Below, one piece after another: positions 17,376 to 25,956 of a DNA stretch of 64,000 bases. Origin of the DNA: CALAMC01 sp964459465 (GTDB taxonomy: Bacteria; Zixibacteria; MSB-5A5; GN15; PGXB01). Made by a program: the position numbers and the translations under genes. The stretch is from assembly GCA_964459465.1 (NCBI GenBank), contig CAYWLR010000004.1, positions 1 to 64,000 of the forward strand, given 5' to 3'. Each line of letters starts with the position of its first letter. Position 1 is the stretch's first letter. Under the pieces are notes generated by a model. That model ran no database searches. It was not told where the DNA came from and saw only the letters and a list, made by a program, of their open reading frames with translations.

Positions 17376-20300
17376 ATGCATTTAACAAGAGGTAATGCGT
17401 TTCTCAAGTCCCTTGGTTTGCTCTTGATTGTGGCGGCATGGGTGGCTGCTGGAGCCATGGCCGACACATCCGGCAAAACCTTCGACACATCCAATTATCA
17501 GAAAACCCGGGCGCTCAACGAGCTCAAACAAATCAGCCCGGGCGTGAAAGCCTATATGTCAGGTCCCCAGGTGACACGACTGTACGGCGAAGCCTTCGCC
17601 TACGGTTCGACCCCGGACGCGACGGCCGGTGAATTCGTCCGCAATCATTCCGGAATTTTCGGCGTAACCCCGGATGAATTAATACCGGGCAACCGGTCGG
17701 GCGAAAAGAGAACTATGCAACCGGTCATGTTCGATAATAATACCGGTGAATTCAAATTCAATTTGTATTATTATTCGCACGAAATTGACGGTATTCCCGT
17801 CTTTGGATCGGAACTGCGGCTGTTGGTACGAAATGAAACCAACTATCCCCTGGTCCTGGCTTCCTCGAGTATACACGAATTGGGCAATTTCAAGCCCGAA
17901 CCCGGTCTGGTCGGCGTCCAGAGTGGCGTTGCCATCGACGCCGTCAGGGCGAGATACTCGTCTTTAACCGATTTCACCGAACAGGAGACTGTTATCTGGG
18001 CGGGAATCGAAGACAAACAAGACGAGCCGCGTATGGCCGTAAAGTTTCAGGGCTTTTCCGACTTCCCCGAACGCTATCAATTCGTCGTTGATGGCGTGAC
18101 CGGCGAAATCCTCTACGAAGAAAATCTGATCATTTTCGAAGACGTCCAGGCCCAGGTTAACGGCTTGATTACCGAAAGACCCGGATCCGAACAGTGCCAG
18201 GATGAAGTCTCCAAAGCTCTGCCTTTCTTGCGCGTAAATATCGGTTCCACTAACGCATATACCAATCAGTATGGCGTCGCCACGATCCCCAACGCGGGTT
18301 CGAGCGATGTCATTGTCCAGGCGCAATTGCGGGGGCAGTGGTTCCGCGTCTATAATTACACCGGAACCGATATGGTTTTGACTGATACCGTGACTCCACC
18401 GGGACCGGCGGCATTTCTGTTCAATTCGGACAATAACACCGAAACCGAACGGGCGCAGGCGAACGCCTATTATGAAACCAACGCCATCCGCAGTACGGTG
18501 GTACACTTTAACCCTTCATACCCCGGTATGAGTGCCACAGAATTCCCTGTCTATGTGAACCGCACCGACGGATATTGCCCGGGGAATGCCTGGTATGACC
18601 CCGGCGACCTGTCCGTGAATTTCTGCAAAGCCGGAAGCAGCTATCCAAATACCGCATGGTCATCGGTAATACACCATGAGTACGGTCACCATCTGGTCAA
18701 CATGGCCGGAAGCGGTCAGGGCCAATACGGCGAAGGTATTGGCGATTGTATGTCCGTCTTGTTGTCCGATGACCCCCGGTTGGGCCTTGGTTTTTACGGA
18801 AGCTGTTCGCAGTCCTTGCGTACGGCCGTAAATACTTTCCAATACCCTTGTGAAAGCGATATTCACACCTGCGCTCAATTGCTGTCCGGTTGCGTCTGGG
18901 ATACCAGGAATGCGCTGGTCGCCAGTAATATTCGTGATTATCTCGATGTTTTGAAAAACCTGACCATCAACAGCATCCTGCTTCATACGGGAACGATGAT
19001 TACTCCGCAAATTACCATTGACTTTCTGACCCTCGATGACAACGACGGAAACATATCCAACGGCACCCCCCATTATTATGAAATAGCTGCCGGTTTCGGC
19101 GCTCATAATATGGACGCCCCCGAACTCGACCTGCTTGATTTTGCCTTCCCCAACGGTTTGCCCGATATTCTTTACCCCAACCGCCCCGATACGATTCAGG
19201 TGGTCGTTACAGGCATCGCCGGTGAAGTTCATGCAAGCGGCTCGGGAATGCTCTATTATTCGGTCAATGGCGGCGGTTACACAAGCATTCCGATGGTTGC
19301 AACGGGAACCAATCAGTACGACGCCATCATTCCCGGTCAGGAATGCTACGCTACCGTCAATTTCTATTTCAGCGCCGAAACGCAAAGCGCCCAGGTCGAT
19401 TATGATCCCGATGTCGGCAGCAGCTATAAGGCGGTGGTGGCAACCGATGTCATGGTCGCCTTTTATGACGATTTTGAAACCAGTCTGGGCTGGACGGTTT
19501 CCGGTGGATTATGGGCCCGGGGTGCGCCTACCGGACAGGGCGGCGCTTATGGCGGCCCCGATCCGGCCAGCGCCTACGGAGGCACCAATATCATGGGGTA
19601 TAATTTGAATGGCGATTATACCAATTATATGCCTGAACGTCATGTGACTACCCCCGTCATCGATTGCTCCGGAATGGTCGGAACCACTCTCAAATTCCAG
19701 CGCTGGCTGGGTGTCGAGCAATCGCAGTACGATCATGCGTATGTCAGAATCAGTACTAATGGTTCCAGTTGGACAACACTCTGGCAGAACAGCGCCACAC
19801 TCTATGACGGAGCCTGGATACCGATTGAAATCGATATCTCATCTTACGCCGACGGCCAGTCGACCGTGTACCTGCGCTGGACGATGGGAACCACCGATGG
19901 TGCCTGGACTTACTGCGGATGGAATATCGACAATGTCGAAGTATCCGCTTATACCTGTTCGGCCACCCCGCAACTGGAAGTGGCTACGGAATCGCTGCCT
20001 AACTGGACTCAAGGCATATCATATTCCCAGCAGTTGACCGCCAATAATGGCGTTGGGACTCTAACTTGGTCCGACAAAAACGGTAACCTTGCCGGCACCG
20101 GGCTGACCCTGTCCACCTCGGGATTGCTTGCCGGCACGCCGACCGCGGCCGGACCCATCAGCTTCATTGCTCAAGTTGAAGATGAAAGCAAAGCGACAGC
20201 GGAAAAACCGTTTAGCTTCACCATCAACGCCTCTGTCCAGATCACGACGTCGACACTGGCCGACTGGACAGCCGGCCATCAGCTATCGGTGCAATTGCAG

Positions 20301-21743
20301 TCAACCGGTGGCACGGGGACAATCGCCTGGAATGATAAAAACGATGACCTGGATGGTACCGGCCTGGCTTTATCCACGACCGGTTTGCTTTCGGGAACAC
20401 CCACTGCCGATGGTCCTATCAGCTTTACGGCCGAGGCAATCGACCCGCTCGGTTCCGGTGATGAAGCCGAACTAGGATTTACGGTTAATCCGGCAATAGT
20501 TATTACGACTACCGGGTTCCCGAACTGGACGGCCGGTCTGGCCTTCTCCGCCCAGCTTGTCTCCACCGGAGGCACCGGGAATATTGTCTGGTCGGATAAG
20601 AATTCTAATTTAACGGGCACGGGATTAACCTTGTCGGCGACCGGTCTGCTCTCGGGCACACCCATTACGACAGGAACAATTAATTTTGTCGCCAAAGCCA
20701 CCGATCAAATCGGCGCCAATACTGAAAAGGGATTGAGCATATTCATCAATCCCCCAATCAATATTTCCACTGTCGATTTACCCGACTGGACGGTCGATAT
20801 TGCTTATTCGCAGGCTGTGCTGGCCACCGGCGGCACCGGAGAACTGACTTTTGCCGATAAAAACGGCGATCTCGCCACAACCGGATTGGTTTTGAATACC
20901 GATGGTACAGTCACGGGGACCCCGATTCAAGTCGGCCCAATCAGTTTTATTGTCGAAGTCGGTGACGAAATCGGTGCCCTTTCGCAAAAAACTCTGAACT
21001 TTGATATCAACGCTATGCCGGAAGTAACGACCATCAACCTGCCCGATTGGACAGCCGGCGTCGCTTACTCGCAGGCAATCACGGCGACCGGTGGTACTGG
21101 CCAACTGGCTTTCTCCGATAAAAACGGCGACTTGGCCGCAACCGGGCTGACCCTGAACACTGCCGGTACCGTTTCCGGGACTCCGACGCAGGCTGGCTCG
21201 ATCAGTTTCACGGCTATGGTTGCCGATGAAGTCGGCGCGACTGGCGAAAAAGCCTTTGGCTTTGATATCAATCCTGCTGTTGCCATTACGACCGAGGCTC
21301 TGCCAAGCGGCAAGCAGGATGAGTCCTATTCACAGCAGTTGATGGCCACAGGTGGCACCGGCGACATTGTCTGGAACGACCTTTATGATGAGCTCAATGG
21401 CACCGGTTTGACTTTGAATTCGGATGGCTCGCTGTCCGGCACACCCGACATATATGGAACCTTCGAATTCACCGCCGAAGCGGCCGATCAGGTCGGTAGC
21501 ATCGACACAAAGGCCCTGACCATAGTCATCAACCCGGCCTTTATCTGCGGTGACGCCGACGATGACGGCTCGGTCAATCTGGTCGACATATTGCTGGTTA
21601 TCGCGTACGTCTACAACGCCGGCGACCCGCCCGTTTATCTGAACGCCGCCGACGTTGATGCTTCCGGAACAATCGATCTGATTGATATTCTTGCTCTTAT
21701 TGGCGTCGTCTATAACGACACCGGCGAACTGGTTTGTCCATAA
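17376..21743 (+). CDS. Secreted M36/M4-like zinc metallopeptidase with Ig repeats and C-terminal dockerin
   Basis: 1455 residues. The ATG follows GGAG by about 7 bases and opens a signal peptide (1-30). A fungalysin/thermolysin-type propeptide covers about 45-250. The catalytic domain (about 255-580) has the zinc motif His434-Glu435-Tyr-Gly-His438, and the likely third ligand Glu453 in GEGIGD, resembling the EGxxD of family M36. The spacing between them is shorter than in fungalysins, so it may be a distinct gluzincin subfamily. A MAM-like module follows (about 710-860), almost superimposable on one in the C25 protein (RWLGVE, YDHAY, YCGWNID), then six Ig-like repeats of about 87 residues (868-1388) and a dockerin pair (1389-1455: DADDDGSVNLVD, DVDASGTIDLID). 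It is an extracellular endopeptidase by family; substrate unknown. Confidence 0.82.
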   Translation: MHLTRGNAFLKSLGLLLIVAAWVAAGAMADTSGKTFDTSNYQKTRALNELKQISPGVKAYMSGPQVTRLYGEAFAYGSTPDATAGEFVRNHSGIFGVTPDELIPGNRSGEKRTMQPVMFDNNTGEFKFNLYYYSHEIDGIPVFGSELRLLVRNETNYPLVLASSSIHELGNFKPEPGLVGVQSGVAIDAVRARYSSLTDFTEQETVIWAGIEDKQDEPRMAVKFQGFSDFPERYQFVVDGVTGEILYEENLIIFEDVQAQVNGLITERPGSEQCQDEVSKALPFLRVNIGSTNAYTNQYGVATIPNAGSSDVIVQAQLRGQWFRVYNYTGTDMVLTDTVTPPGPAAFLFNSDNNTETERAQANAYYETNAIRSTVVHFNPSYPGMSATEFPVYVNRTDGYCPGNAWYDPGDLSVNFCKAGSSYPNTAWSSVIHHEYGHHLVNMAGSGQGQYGEGIGDCMSVLLSDDPRLGLGFYGSCSQSLRTAVNTFQYPCESDIHTCAQLLSGCVWDTRNALVASNIRDYLDVLKNLTINSILLHTGTMITPQITIDFLTLDDNDGNISNGTPHYYEIAAGFGAHNMDAPELDLLDFAFPNGLPDILYPNRPDTIQVVVTGIAGEVHASGSGMLYYSVNGGGYTSIPMVATGTNQYDAIIPGQECYATVNFYFSAETQSAQVDYDPDVGSSYKAVVATDVMVAFYDDFETSLGWTVSGGLWARGAPTGQGGAYGGPDPASAYGGTNIMGYNLNGDYTNYMPERHVTTPVIDCSGMVGTTLKFQRWLGVEQSQYDHAYVRISTNGSSWTTLWQNSATLYDGAWIPIEIDISSYADGQSTVYLRWTMGTTDGAWTYCGWNIDNVEVSAYTCSATPQLEVATESLPNWTQGISYSQQLTANNGVGTLTWSDKNGNLAGTGLTLSTSGLLAGTPTAAGPISFIAQVEDESKATAEKPFSFTINASVQITTSTLADWTAGHQLSVQLQSTGGTGTIAWNDKNDDLDGTGLALSTTGLLSGTPTADGPISFTAEAIDPLGSGDEAELGFTVNPAIVITTTGFPNWTAGLAFSAQLVSTGGTGNIVWSDKNSNLTGTGLTLSATGLLSGTPITTGTINFVAKATDQIGANTEKGLSIFINPPINISTVDLPDWTVDIAYSQAVLATGGTGELTFADKNGDLATTGLVLNTDGTVTGTPIQVGPISFIVEVGDEIGALSQKTLNFDINAMPEVTTINLPDWTAGVAYSQAITATGGTGQLAFSDKNGDLAATGLTLNTAGTVSGTPTQAGSISFTAMVADEVGATGEKAFGFDINPAVAITTEALPSGKQDESYSQQLMATGGTGDIVWNDLYDELNGTGLTLNSDGSLSGTPDIYGTFEFTAEAADQVGSIDTKALTIVINPAFICGDADDDGSVNLVDILLVIAYVYNAGDPPVYLNAADVDASGTIDLIDILALIGVVYNDTGELVCP
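19973..21540 (+). repeat. Six in-frame Ig-like repeats in the M36-like peptidase gene
   Basis: Units start near 19973, 20236, 20497, 20758, 21016 and 21277, a period of about 258-263 bases. Five of the six begin (L/F)(P/A)(D/N)WT and all carry a GTGL or TTGL core followed by (S/A/T)GTP. They are the same module type as at 15826-16866. Confidence 0.8.
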
Positions 21744-21762
21744 TAGACCGGTTTTTTTAATC

Positions 21763-21797
21763 AAAAAGGAGGCATTGGCGACAATGCCTCCTTTTTC
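21763..21797 (+). terminator. Intrinsic terminator after the M36-like peptidase
   Basis: A perfect stem AAAAAGGAGGCATTG (21763-21777) / CAATGCCTCCTTTTT (21782-21796), with a 4-base loop and a T-rich tail. Confidence 0.92.
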
Positions 21798-21908
21798 TTT
21801 TCCATTATGCGCCCAGGGAACATTCCCTTCATTCAACCGTTCTTTAGATAACGGATTCCATTTGAATTTATTATAATATGAATTTTTGATTAATGTCAGG
21901 AGAACGAT

Positions 21909-24191
21909 TTGGGCTTTTTCGAAGTCAGAGAATTTGTCAGCCAGATAAAACAGCCGACCAAAGGAGAACCCGATTTAACTGAATATGGCGGTTTGAGCCG
22001 GTCTGATTTAATCGGAATGTATAAATCCATGCTTCTGGCACGCCGAATCGAACATGAGGAAAAGCTCCTCTTGCGCAAAGGCCTCTGCAAATTCTTCATC
22101 GGATGCGGCGGCAAAGAATTAATCGACGTGGTCAGCGCTCAAATATCCGCCCCGGACGATCCCTTTGCCGGCTACTATCGTAACAAAGCCTTTGATATTC
22201 ACCGGGGCGTATCCATAAAACAGAAAATTATGGAAGCGGTCGGCGATGTCCGCTCCGAATCGACGGGTGGTATGCTTCAACCCGCCCATTCCTCTTATCC
22301 CGACAAAGCCATTTTGCCGCAGGCTTCTCCAACCGGGTCGCACGCCCTTGAGGCGGCCGGGCTGGGCGATGCGCTCAAGAACCCAACTCCGATAAAAGGA
22401 CCGGTCGGTTTTGACGGCGGTCGTTTCCGATCTGACGCCGTTGTGCTATGCGCCATCGGCGAGGGCTCGACTTCATCTCCCGAATTTCACCGGGCCGTTT
22501 TTTATTCGGTATTTAACAAAACCCAAAATATTTTTAACATTTACAACTGCGGCTGGGCCATCGCAACGAGCGTCGAAGAGCAGTTTCCCGAAGGCAACCC
22601 GACGGCATCATTCGAGGGTTTTCAGCGCTTCGGACTTAAAATTATCAATTATGATGGCACCGATATCAAGGACTCGATCAAGTCATTCCGCAAAACTTAT
22701 GATTATGTCAAATCGGGACAGGGCCCGGCTCTTGCCAATATTACCGTCGTTCGCCTTGAATCACATTCCGGCTCGGATGATCAGGCCCATTATATGGAAC
22801 ACGAAAAACAGCAATGGCATGTCGAAAACGATCCCCTGCGAAAAACTGCAACGACCTATATCCGTGATAATATAATGACAGTCAATGAATTGTTGGCATT
22901 ATATGATGAAGTGGATGAAGAGGTGAAGCGGGCTTCGACCGAAGTTTGCGCCGATATCAGGTATAAAGAAATTGCGGACATTACGGGAAAAGTTTACGCC
23001 TATAATCACGAATCAGCAAAGGACAAATGGGCAAAAATGGTCGGAGAAAATGGCGGTCGACGGGAACAGCTTTATAAAGAATTTCATACTGCCGGTTTTT
23101 TTGACAGTCCGGAACTGCCGGAAAACCTTCCGCCCATGACCATGCGCAAGGCCATTAATTACACGCTGTTTGATATATTCATTTTATCCGAAAGCGCCGT
23201 TTTATTTGGCGAGGATGTGGCCGATTTCCCCAAAGAGACGTTTGCCAAAGGCGACGAAATCATGAATCAACTGCGCGGCAAGGGAGGCGTCTTTCTGGTC
23301 ACACAACATTTGCAGCGCGCCTTCGGGACCAATCGAGTCTTCAATACCCCCTTGGACGAGGCCGGTATTCTTGGCCGGGCTATCGGGTATGCCTATCAGG
23401 GACGGGTTCCTCTTCCTGAAATCCAGTTTATCGATTACGTCAGCCCCGGCTATCAGCAGCTAAAAGACCGCATCGCCACCTGCTATCAACGCTCCAATAC
23501 TCACTATCCAATGCCCATGGTGATTAGAACATCATACGGCGGCTACAAACAGGGCGCTGGTGCCATGTGGCATTCGGAAGCCAACCTGGGCACCTTTGCC
23601 AACATCCCCGGACTTCACGTGGTTATCCCGACCAACGCCGGCGACGCCGCCGGATTGCTTCGCACCGCTTTTGTCAGCGGTGATCCTGTCCTCTTCTGCG
23701 AGGCCGTGGCGCTGTATAACCGCCGCGACTGGGATGGTCATAACATTCTGGCAAAATACCCGCCAATCGAACAATTGGTTCCATTTGGAAAAGCGGCCGT
23801 GTATAATGGCGACGCCACCGATCTGGCCATAATCAGTTATGGCATCACCTTACCCATATCGCTCAAGGCGGCCGATATTCTCTCGAATCAGGGCATAAAC
23901 GCGCGCGTTATCGACCTTAAAACTGTCAAACCGATTGATTGGGCAACGATCGAAAAGACGGTCGATGATTGCGGGCGAATCCTTATCGTTTCCGAAGACC
24001 GTTTCCATGGTGGAATCGGGCCAACTATTTCGGCCCATATTGCTCGCAATATGTTTGACTATCTCGACGCCCCGTTACAGCTTTTGACGGCTCTCGATAG
24101 CCGCGTGGCCTATGGCATCGACGGTGATGAGGCCTGCCTGCCGTCGATATCTAAAATCGTAAATCAGGCCGAGACTCTGGTCGAATATTGA
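21909..24191 (+). CDS. 2-oxoacid dehydrogenase E1, fused alpha and beta subunits
   Basis: 760 residues. The start is TTG at 21909, with AGGAG (21898-21902) 6 bases upstream. Residues about 20-380 are the E1-alpha, thiamine-diphosphate-binding part; the usual GDG...NN motif appears as GEGSTSSPEFH...YNCGWAIAT. Residues about 400-760 are the transketolase-like E1-beta part, with FGEDVADFPKETF, NTPLDEAGILGRAIGYA, IQFIDYV and MWHSEANLGTFANIPGLHV. It decarboxylates a 2-oxoacid, probably branched-chain (2-oxoisovalerate type), and passes the acyl group to an E2 lipoyl enzyme in the cytoplasm. Fused E1 proteins of this length are known from Bacteroidetes relatives. No E2 or E3 gene is in the window, so substrate and complex partners cannot be told from context. 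Confidence 0.82.
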   Translation: MGFFEVREFVSQIKQPTKGEPDLTEYGGLSRSDLIGMYKSMLLARRIEHEEKLLLRKGLCKFFIGCGGKELIDVVSAQISAPDDPFAGYYRNKAFDIHRGVSIKQKIMEAVGDVRSESTGGMLQPAHSSYPDKAILPQASPTGSHALEAAGLGDALKNPTPIKGPVGFDGGRFRSDAVVLCAIGEGSTSSPEFHRAVFYSVFNKTQNIFNIYNCGWAIATSVEEQFPEGNPTASFEGFQRFGLKIINYDGTDIKDSIKSFRKTYDYVKSGQGPALANITVVRLESHSGSDDQAHYMEHEKQQWHVENDPLRKTATTYIRDNIMTVNELLALYDEVDEEVKRASTEVCADIRYKEIADITGKVYAYNHESAKDKWAKMVGENGGRREQLYKEFHTAGFFDSPELPENLPPMTMRKAINYTLFDIFILSESAVLFGEDVADFPKETFAKGDEIMNQLRGKGGVFLVTQHLQRAFGTNRVFNTPLDEAGILGRAIGYAYQGRVPLPEIQFIDYVSPGYQQLKDRIATCYQRSNTHYPMPMVIRTSYGGYKQGAGAMWHSEANLGTFANIPGLHVVIPTNAGDAAGLLRTAFVSGDPVLFCEAVALYNRRDWDGHNILAKYPPIEQLVPFGKAAVYNGDATDLAIISYGITLPISLKAADILSNQGINARVIDLKTVKPIDWATIEKTVDDCGRILIVSEDRFHGGIGPTISAHIARNMFDYLDAPLQLLTALDSRVAYGIDGDEACLPSISKIVNQAETLVEY

Positions 24192-24240
24192 TTTTTTTCG
24201 GAACCGTTCAACCCCTTCACGGTATAAAACAAATTACGGA

Positions 24241-24268
24241 TTGACAAAACCGGTTTTAAATATATTTT
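24241..24268 (+). promoter_or_regulatory. Promoter for the Gld-like ABC operon
   Basis: TTGACA (24241-24246), 16 bases, TATTTT (24263-24268). The first operon start codon is at 24308, giving a short leader of about 30 bases. Confidence 0.5.
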
Positions 24269-24307
24269 AAAGGGCTGATGTGTCGATTTTGTTAATGTGC
24301 AAACGCC

Positions 24308-25249
24308 ATGATTAATGTCAGAAATTTAATTAAGCAGTATGGCGATACTATAGCCGTCAATAATATTTCTTTTGAAATCGAAAAAGGGACCGTCCTCGGG
24401 TTTCTGGGGCCGAACGGCGCCGGCAAAACGACCACCGTCCGCATAATCACCTGCTATCTTTCCCCGACGTCGGGAATCGTCACCGTCGACGGCCATGACG
24501 TCTCAACCGATTCGCTGGAAGTGCGCCGCCGCATTGGCTATTTGCCCGAAAATACCCCGCTTTACATGGACATGAACGTCATCGATTTCATCAAGTTCAT
24601 GCATAAAATGCGCGGTCAGGATCGTGCGACAAGCAAACGAATCTCCGAAGTGGTTGAAATCTGCGGACTGGAAAAAGTCGTCGCCAAAAATGTCAGCGAA
24701 TTATCCAAAGGTTTTCGCCAGAGAGTCGGCCTGGCTCAGGCTCTGGTGCATGACCCCGATATTCTGATTCTGGACGAACCGACAGTGGGCCTCGACCCCA
24801 ATCAAATCATCGAAATCCGAAATCTGATAAAAACGCTGGGCGAAGAGAAAACCGTTGTTCTATGTTCTCATATTTTACCCGAAGTCGAAGCCACGTGCAA
24901 TCGGGTTTTGATTATCAGCGACGGTAATATCGTGGCCGACGGAACCCCCGGTCAATTACGCGGCTCTTTCGAAGGTAAAGGCCGCCTATCGGTTCTGGTT
25001 AAAAATAACTACGATTCTTTTCTCGAAAACGTCAGTCGCCTCGAGTCCGTCGAAAAAGTTACTCTTAAAGACAAGCCCACCGAAGAATCCTATGAACTTG
25101 ATTTCGAAATAGTCAAAGGAGCCGATCCCCGCGAAGAAATATTCAACATTTGTAAAAATAATGACACCATCCTGCTGGGCATGAAACTCGAAGAAACATC
25201 GCTTGAGGACATTTTCCGCCGGCTCACCGGCAAGGAGCAGGAACAGTGA
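24308..25249 (+). CDS. ABC transporter ATP-binding subunit (GldA-like)
   Basis: 313 residues. A single ABC ATPase domain (about 1-220) has Walker A GPNGAGKTT (about 34-42), signature LSKGFRQRVGLAQAL, Walker B ILILDEP and switch His in CSHILPE. The C-terminal 90 residues form the DUF4162-like extension usual in ABC-2/GldA-type ATPases. It powers the membrane partner encoded next, and the two genes overlap by 4 bases (ATGA). In Bacteroidetes the related GldA works with GldF and GldG in gliding motility; outside that group the same set occurs in non-gliders, so a motility role is not implied here. Confidence 0.88.
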   Translation: MINVRNLIKQYGDTIAVNNISFEIEKGTVLGFLGPNGAGKTTTVRIITCYLSPTSGIVTVDGHDVSTDSLEVRRRIGYLPENTPLYMDMNVIDFIKFMHKMRGQDRATSKRISEVVEICGLEKVVAKNVSELSKGFRQRVGLAQALVHDPDILILDEPTVGLDPNQIIEIRNLIKTLGEEKTVVLCSHILPEVEATCNRVLIISDGNIVADGTPGQLRGSFEGKGRLSVLVKNNYDSFLENVSRLESVEKVTLKDKPTEESYELDFEIVKGADPREEIFNICKNNDTILLGMKLEETSLEDIFRRLTGKEQEQ

Positions 25250-25956
25250 AACAGCTTCTGGTCCTGACAGCGCGTGAATTCCGCTCCTATTTCGATTCGG
25301 CCGTGGCCTATGTGGTCATCACGCTGTTTCTGCTGATCGCCGGTTGGCAGTTTTCGACCGCCCTGTTTTTAAACAATACCCCCGATTTACGGACTCTGTT
25401 CGGCATCATGCGCTTCATCCTGCTGTTTTTTATCCCGGCCGTTTCGATGCGCCTGTTTTCGGAAGAAAAACGAGTCGGCACGATTGAACTGCTCATGACC
25501 CTGCCAATAAAAGACTGGCAGCTGGTTCTGGGCAAATTCCTTGCGGCCTACCTGTTGATTATTATTACCATATTTTTGACATTCGTGCATTATATCACGA
25601 TTGCCTTGCTGGGCAATCCCGATTTCGGAGCATCCATATCCGGTTACCTCGGCCTGATTTTCCTGGTCGGGGCCTACCTGTCGATCGGCATATTTACGTC
25701 GTCTCTGACCCAGAATCAGATTGTCGCCTTCATCCTCGGATTTGTTATTATTTTCATATTCTTTATTCTGGATAAAGTGGTCTTTCTCTTCCCCGGATTT
25801 ATCGCCAATATCATAGAGTTTATTTCGATGGACTATCATTTGAATAATATCTCGCGCGGTGTCGTGGACAGTCGCGACGTGTTGTATTTTATTTCGATGA
25901 TGCTTTTCTTCTTGTTTTTAACCGTCCAATCTCTTGAAAGCAGGAAGTGGAAGTAA
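25246..25956 (+). CDS. ABC-2 type permease (GldF-like)
   Basis: 236 residues with about six membrane helices. The fold is the compact ABC-2/GldF permease type, with the cytoplasmic segment RLFSEEKRVGTIELLMTLPI between helices 2 and 3. The ATG overlaps the ATPase stop by 4 bases, and the TAATG junction at 25954-25958 couples it to the GldG-like gene. Together with the ATPase it forms the transporter core; the substrate is unknown. Confidence 0.85.
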   Translation: MKQLLVLTAREFRSYFDSAVAYVVITLFLLIAGWQFSTALFLNNTPDLRTLFGIMRFILLFFIPAVSMRLFSEEKRVGTIELLMTLPIKDWQLVLGKFLAAYLLIIITIFLTFVHYITIALLGNPDFGASISGYLGLIFLVGAYLSIGIFTSSLTQNQIVAFILGFVIIFIFFILDKVVFLFPGFIANIIEFISMDYHLNNISRGVVDSRDVLYFISMMLFFLFLTVQSLESRKWK

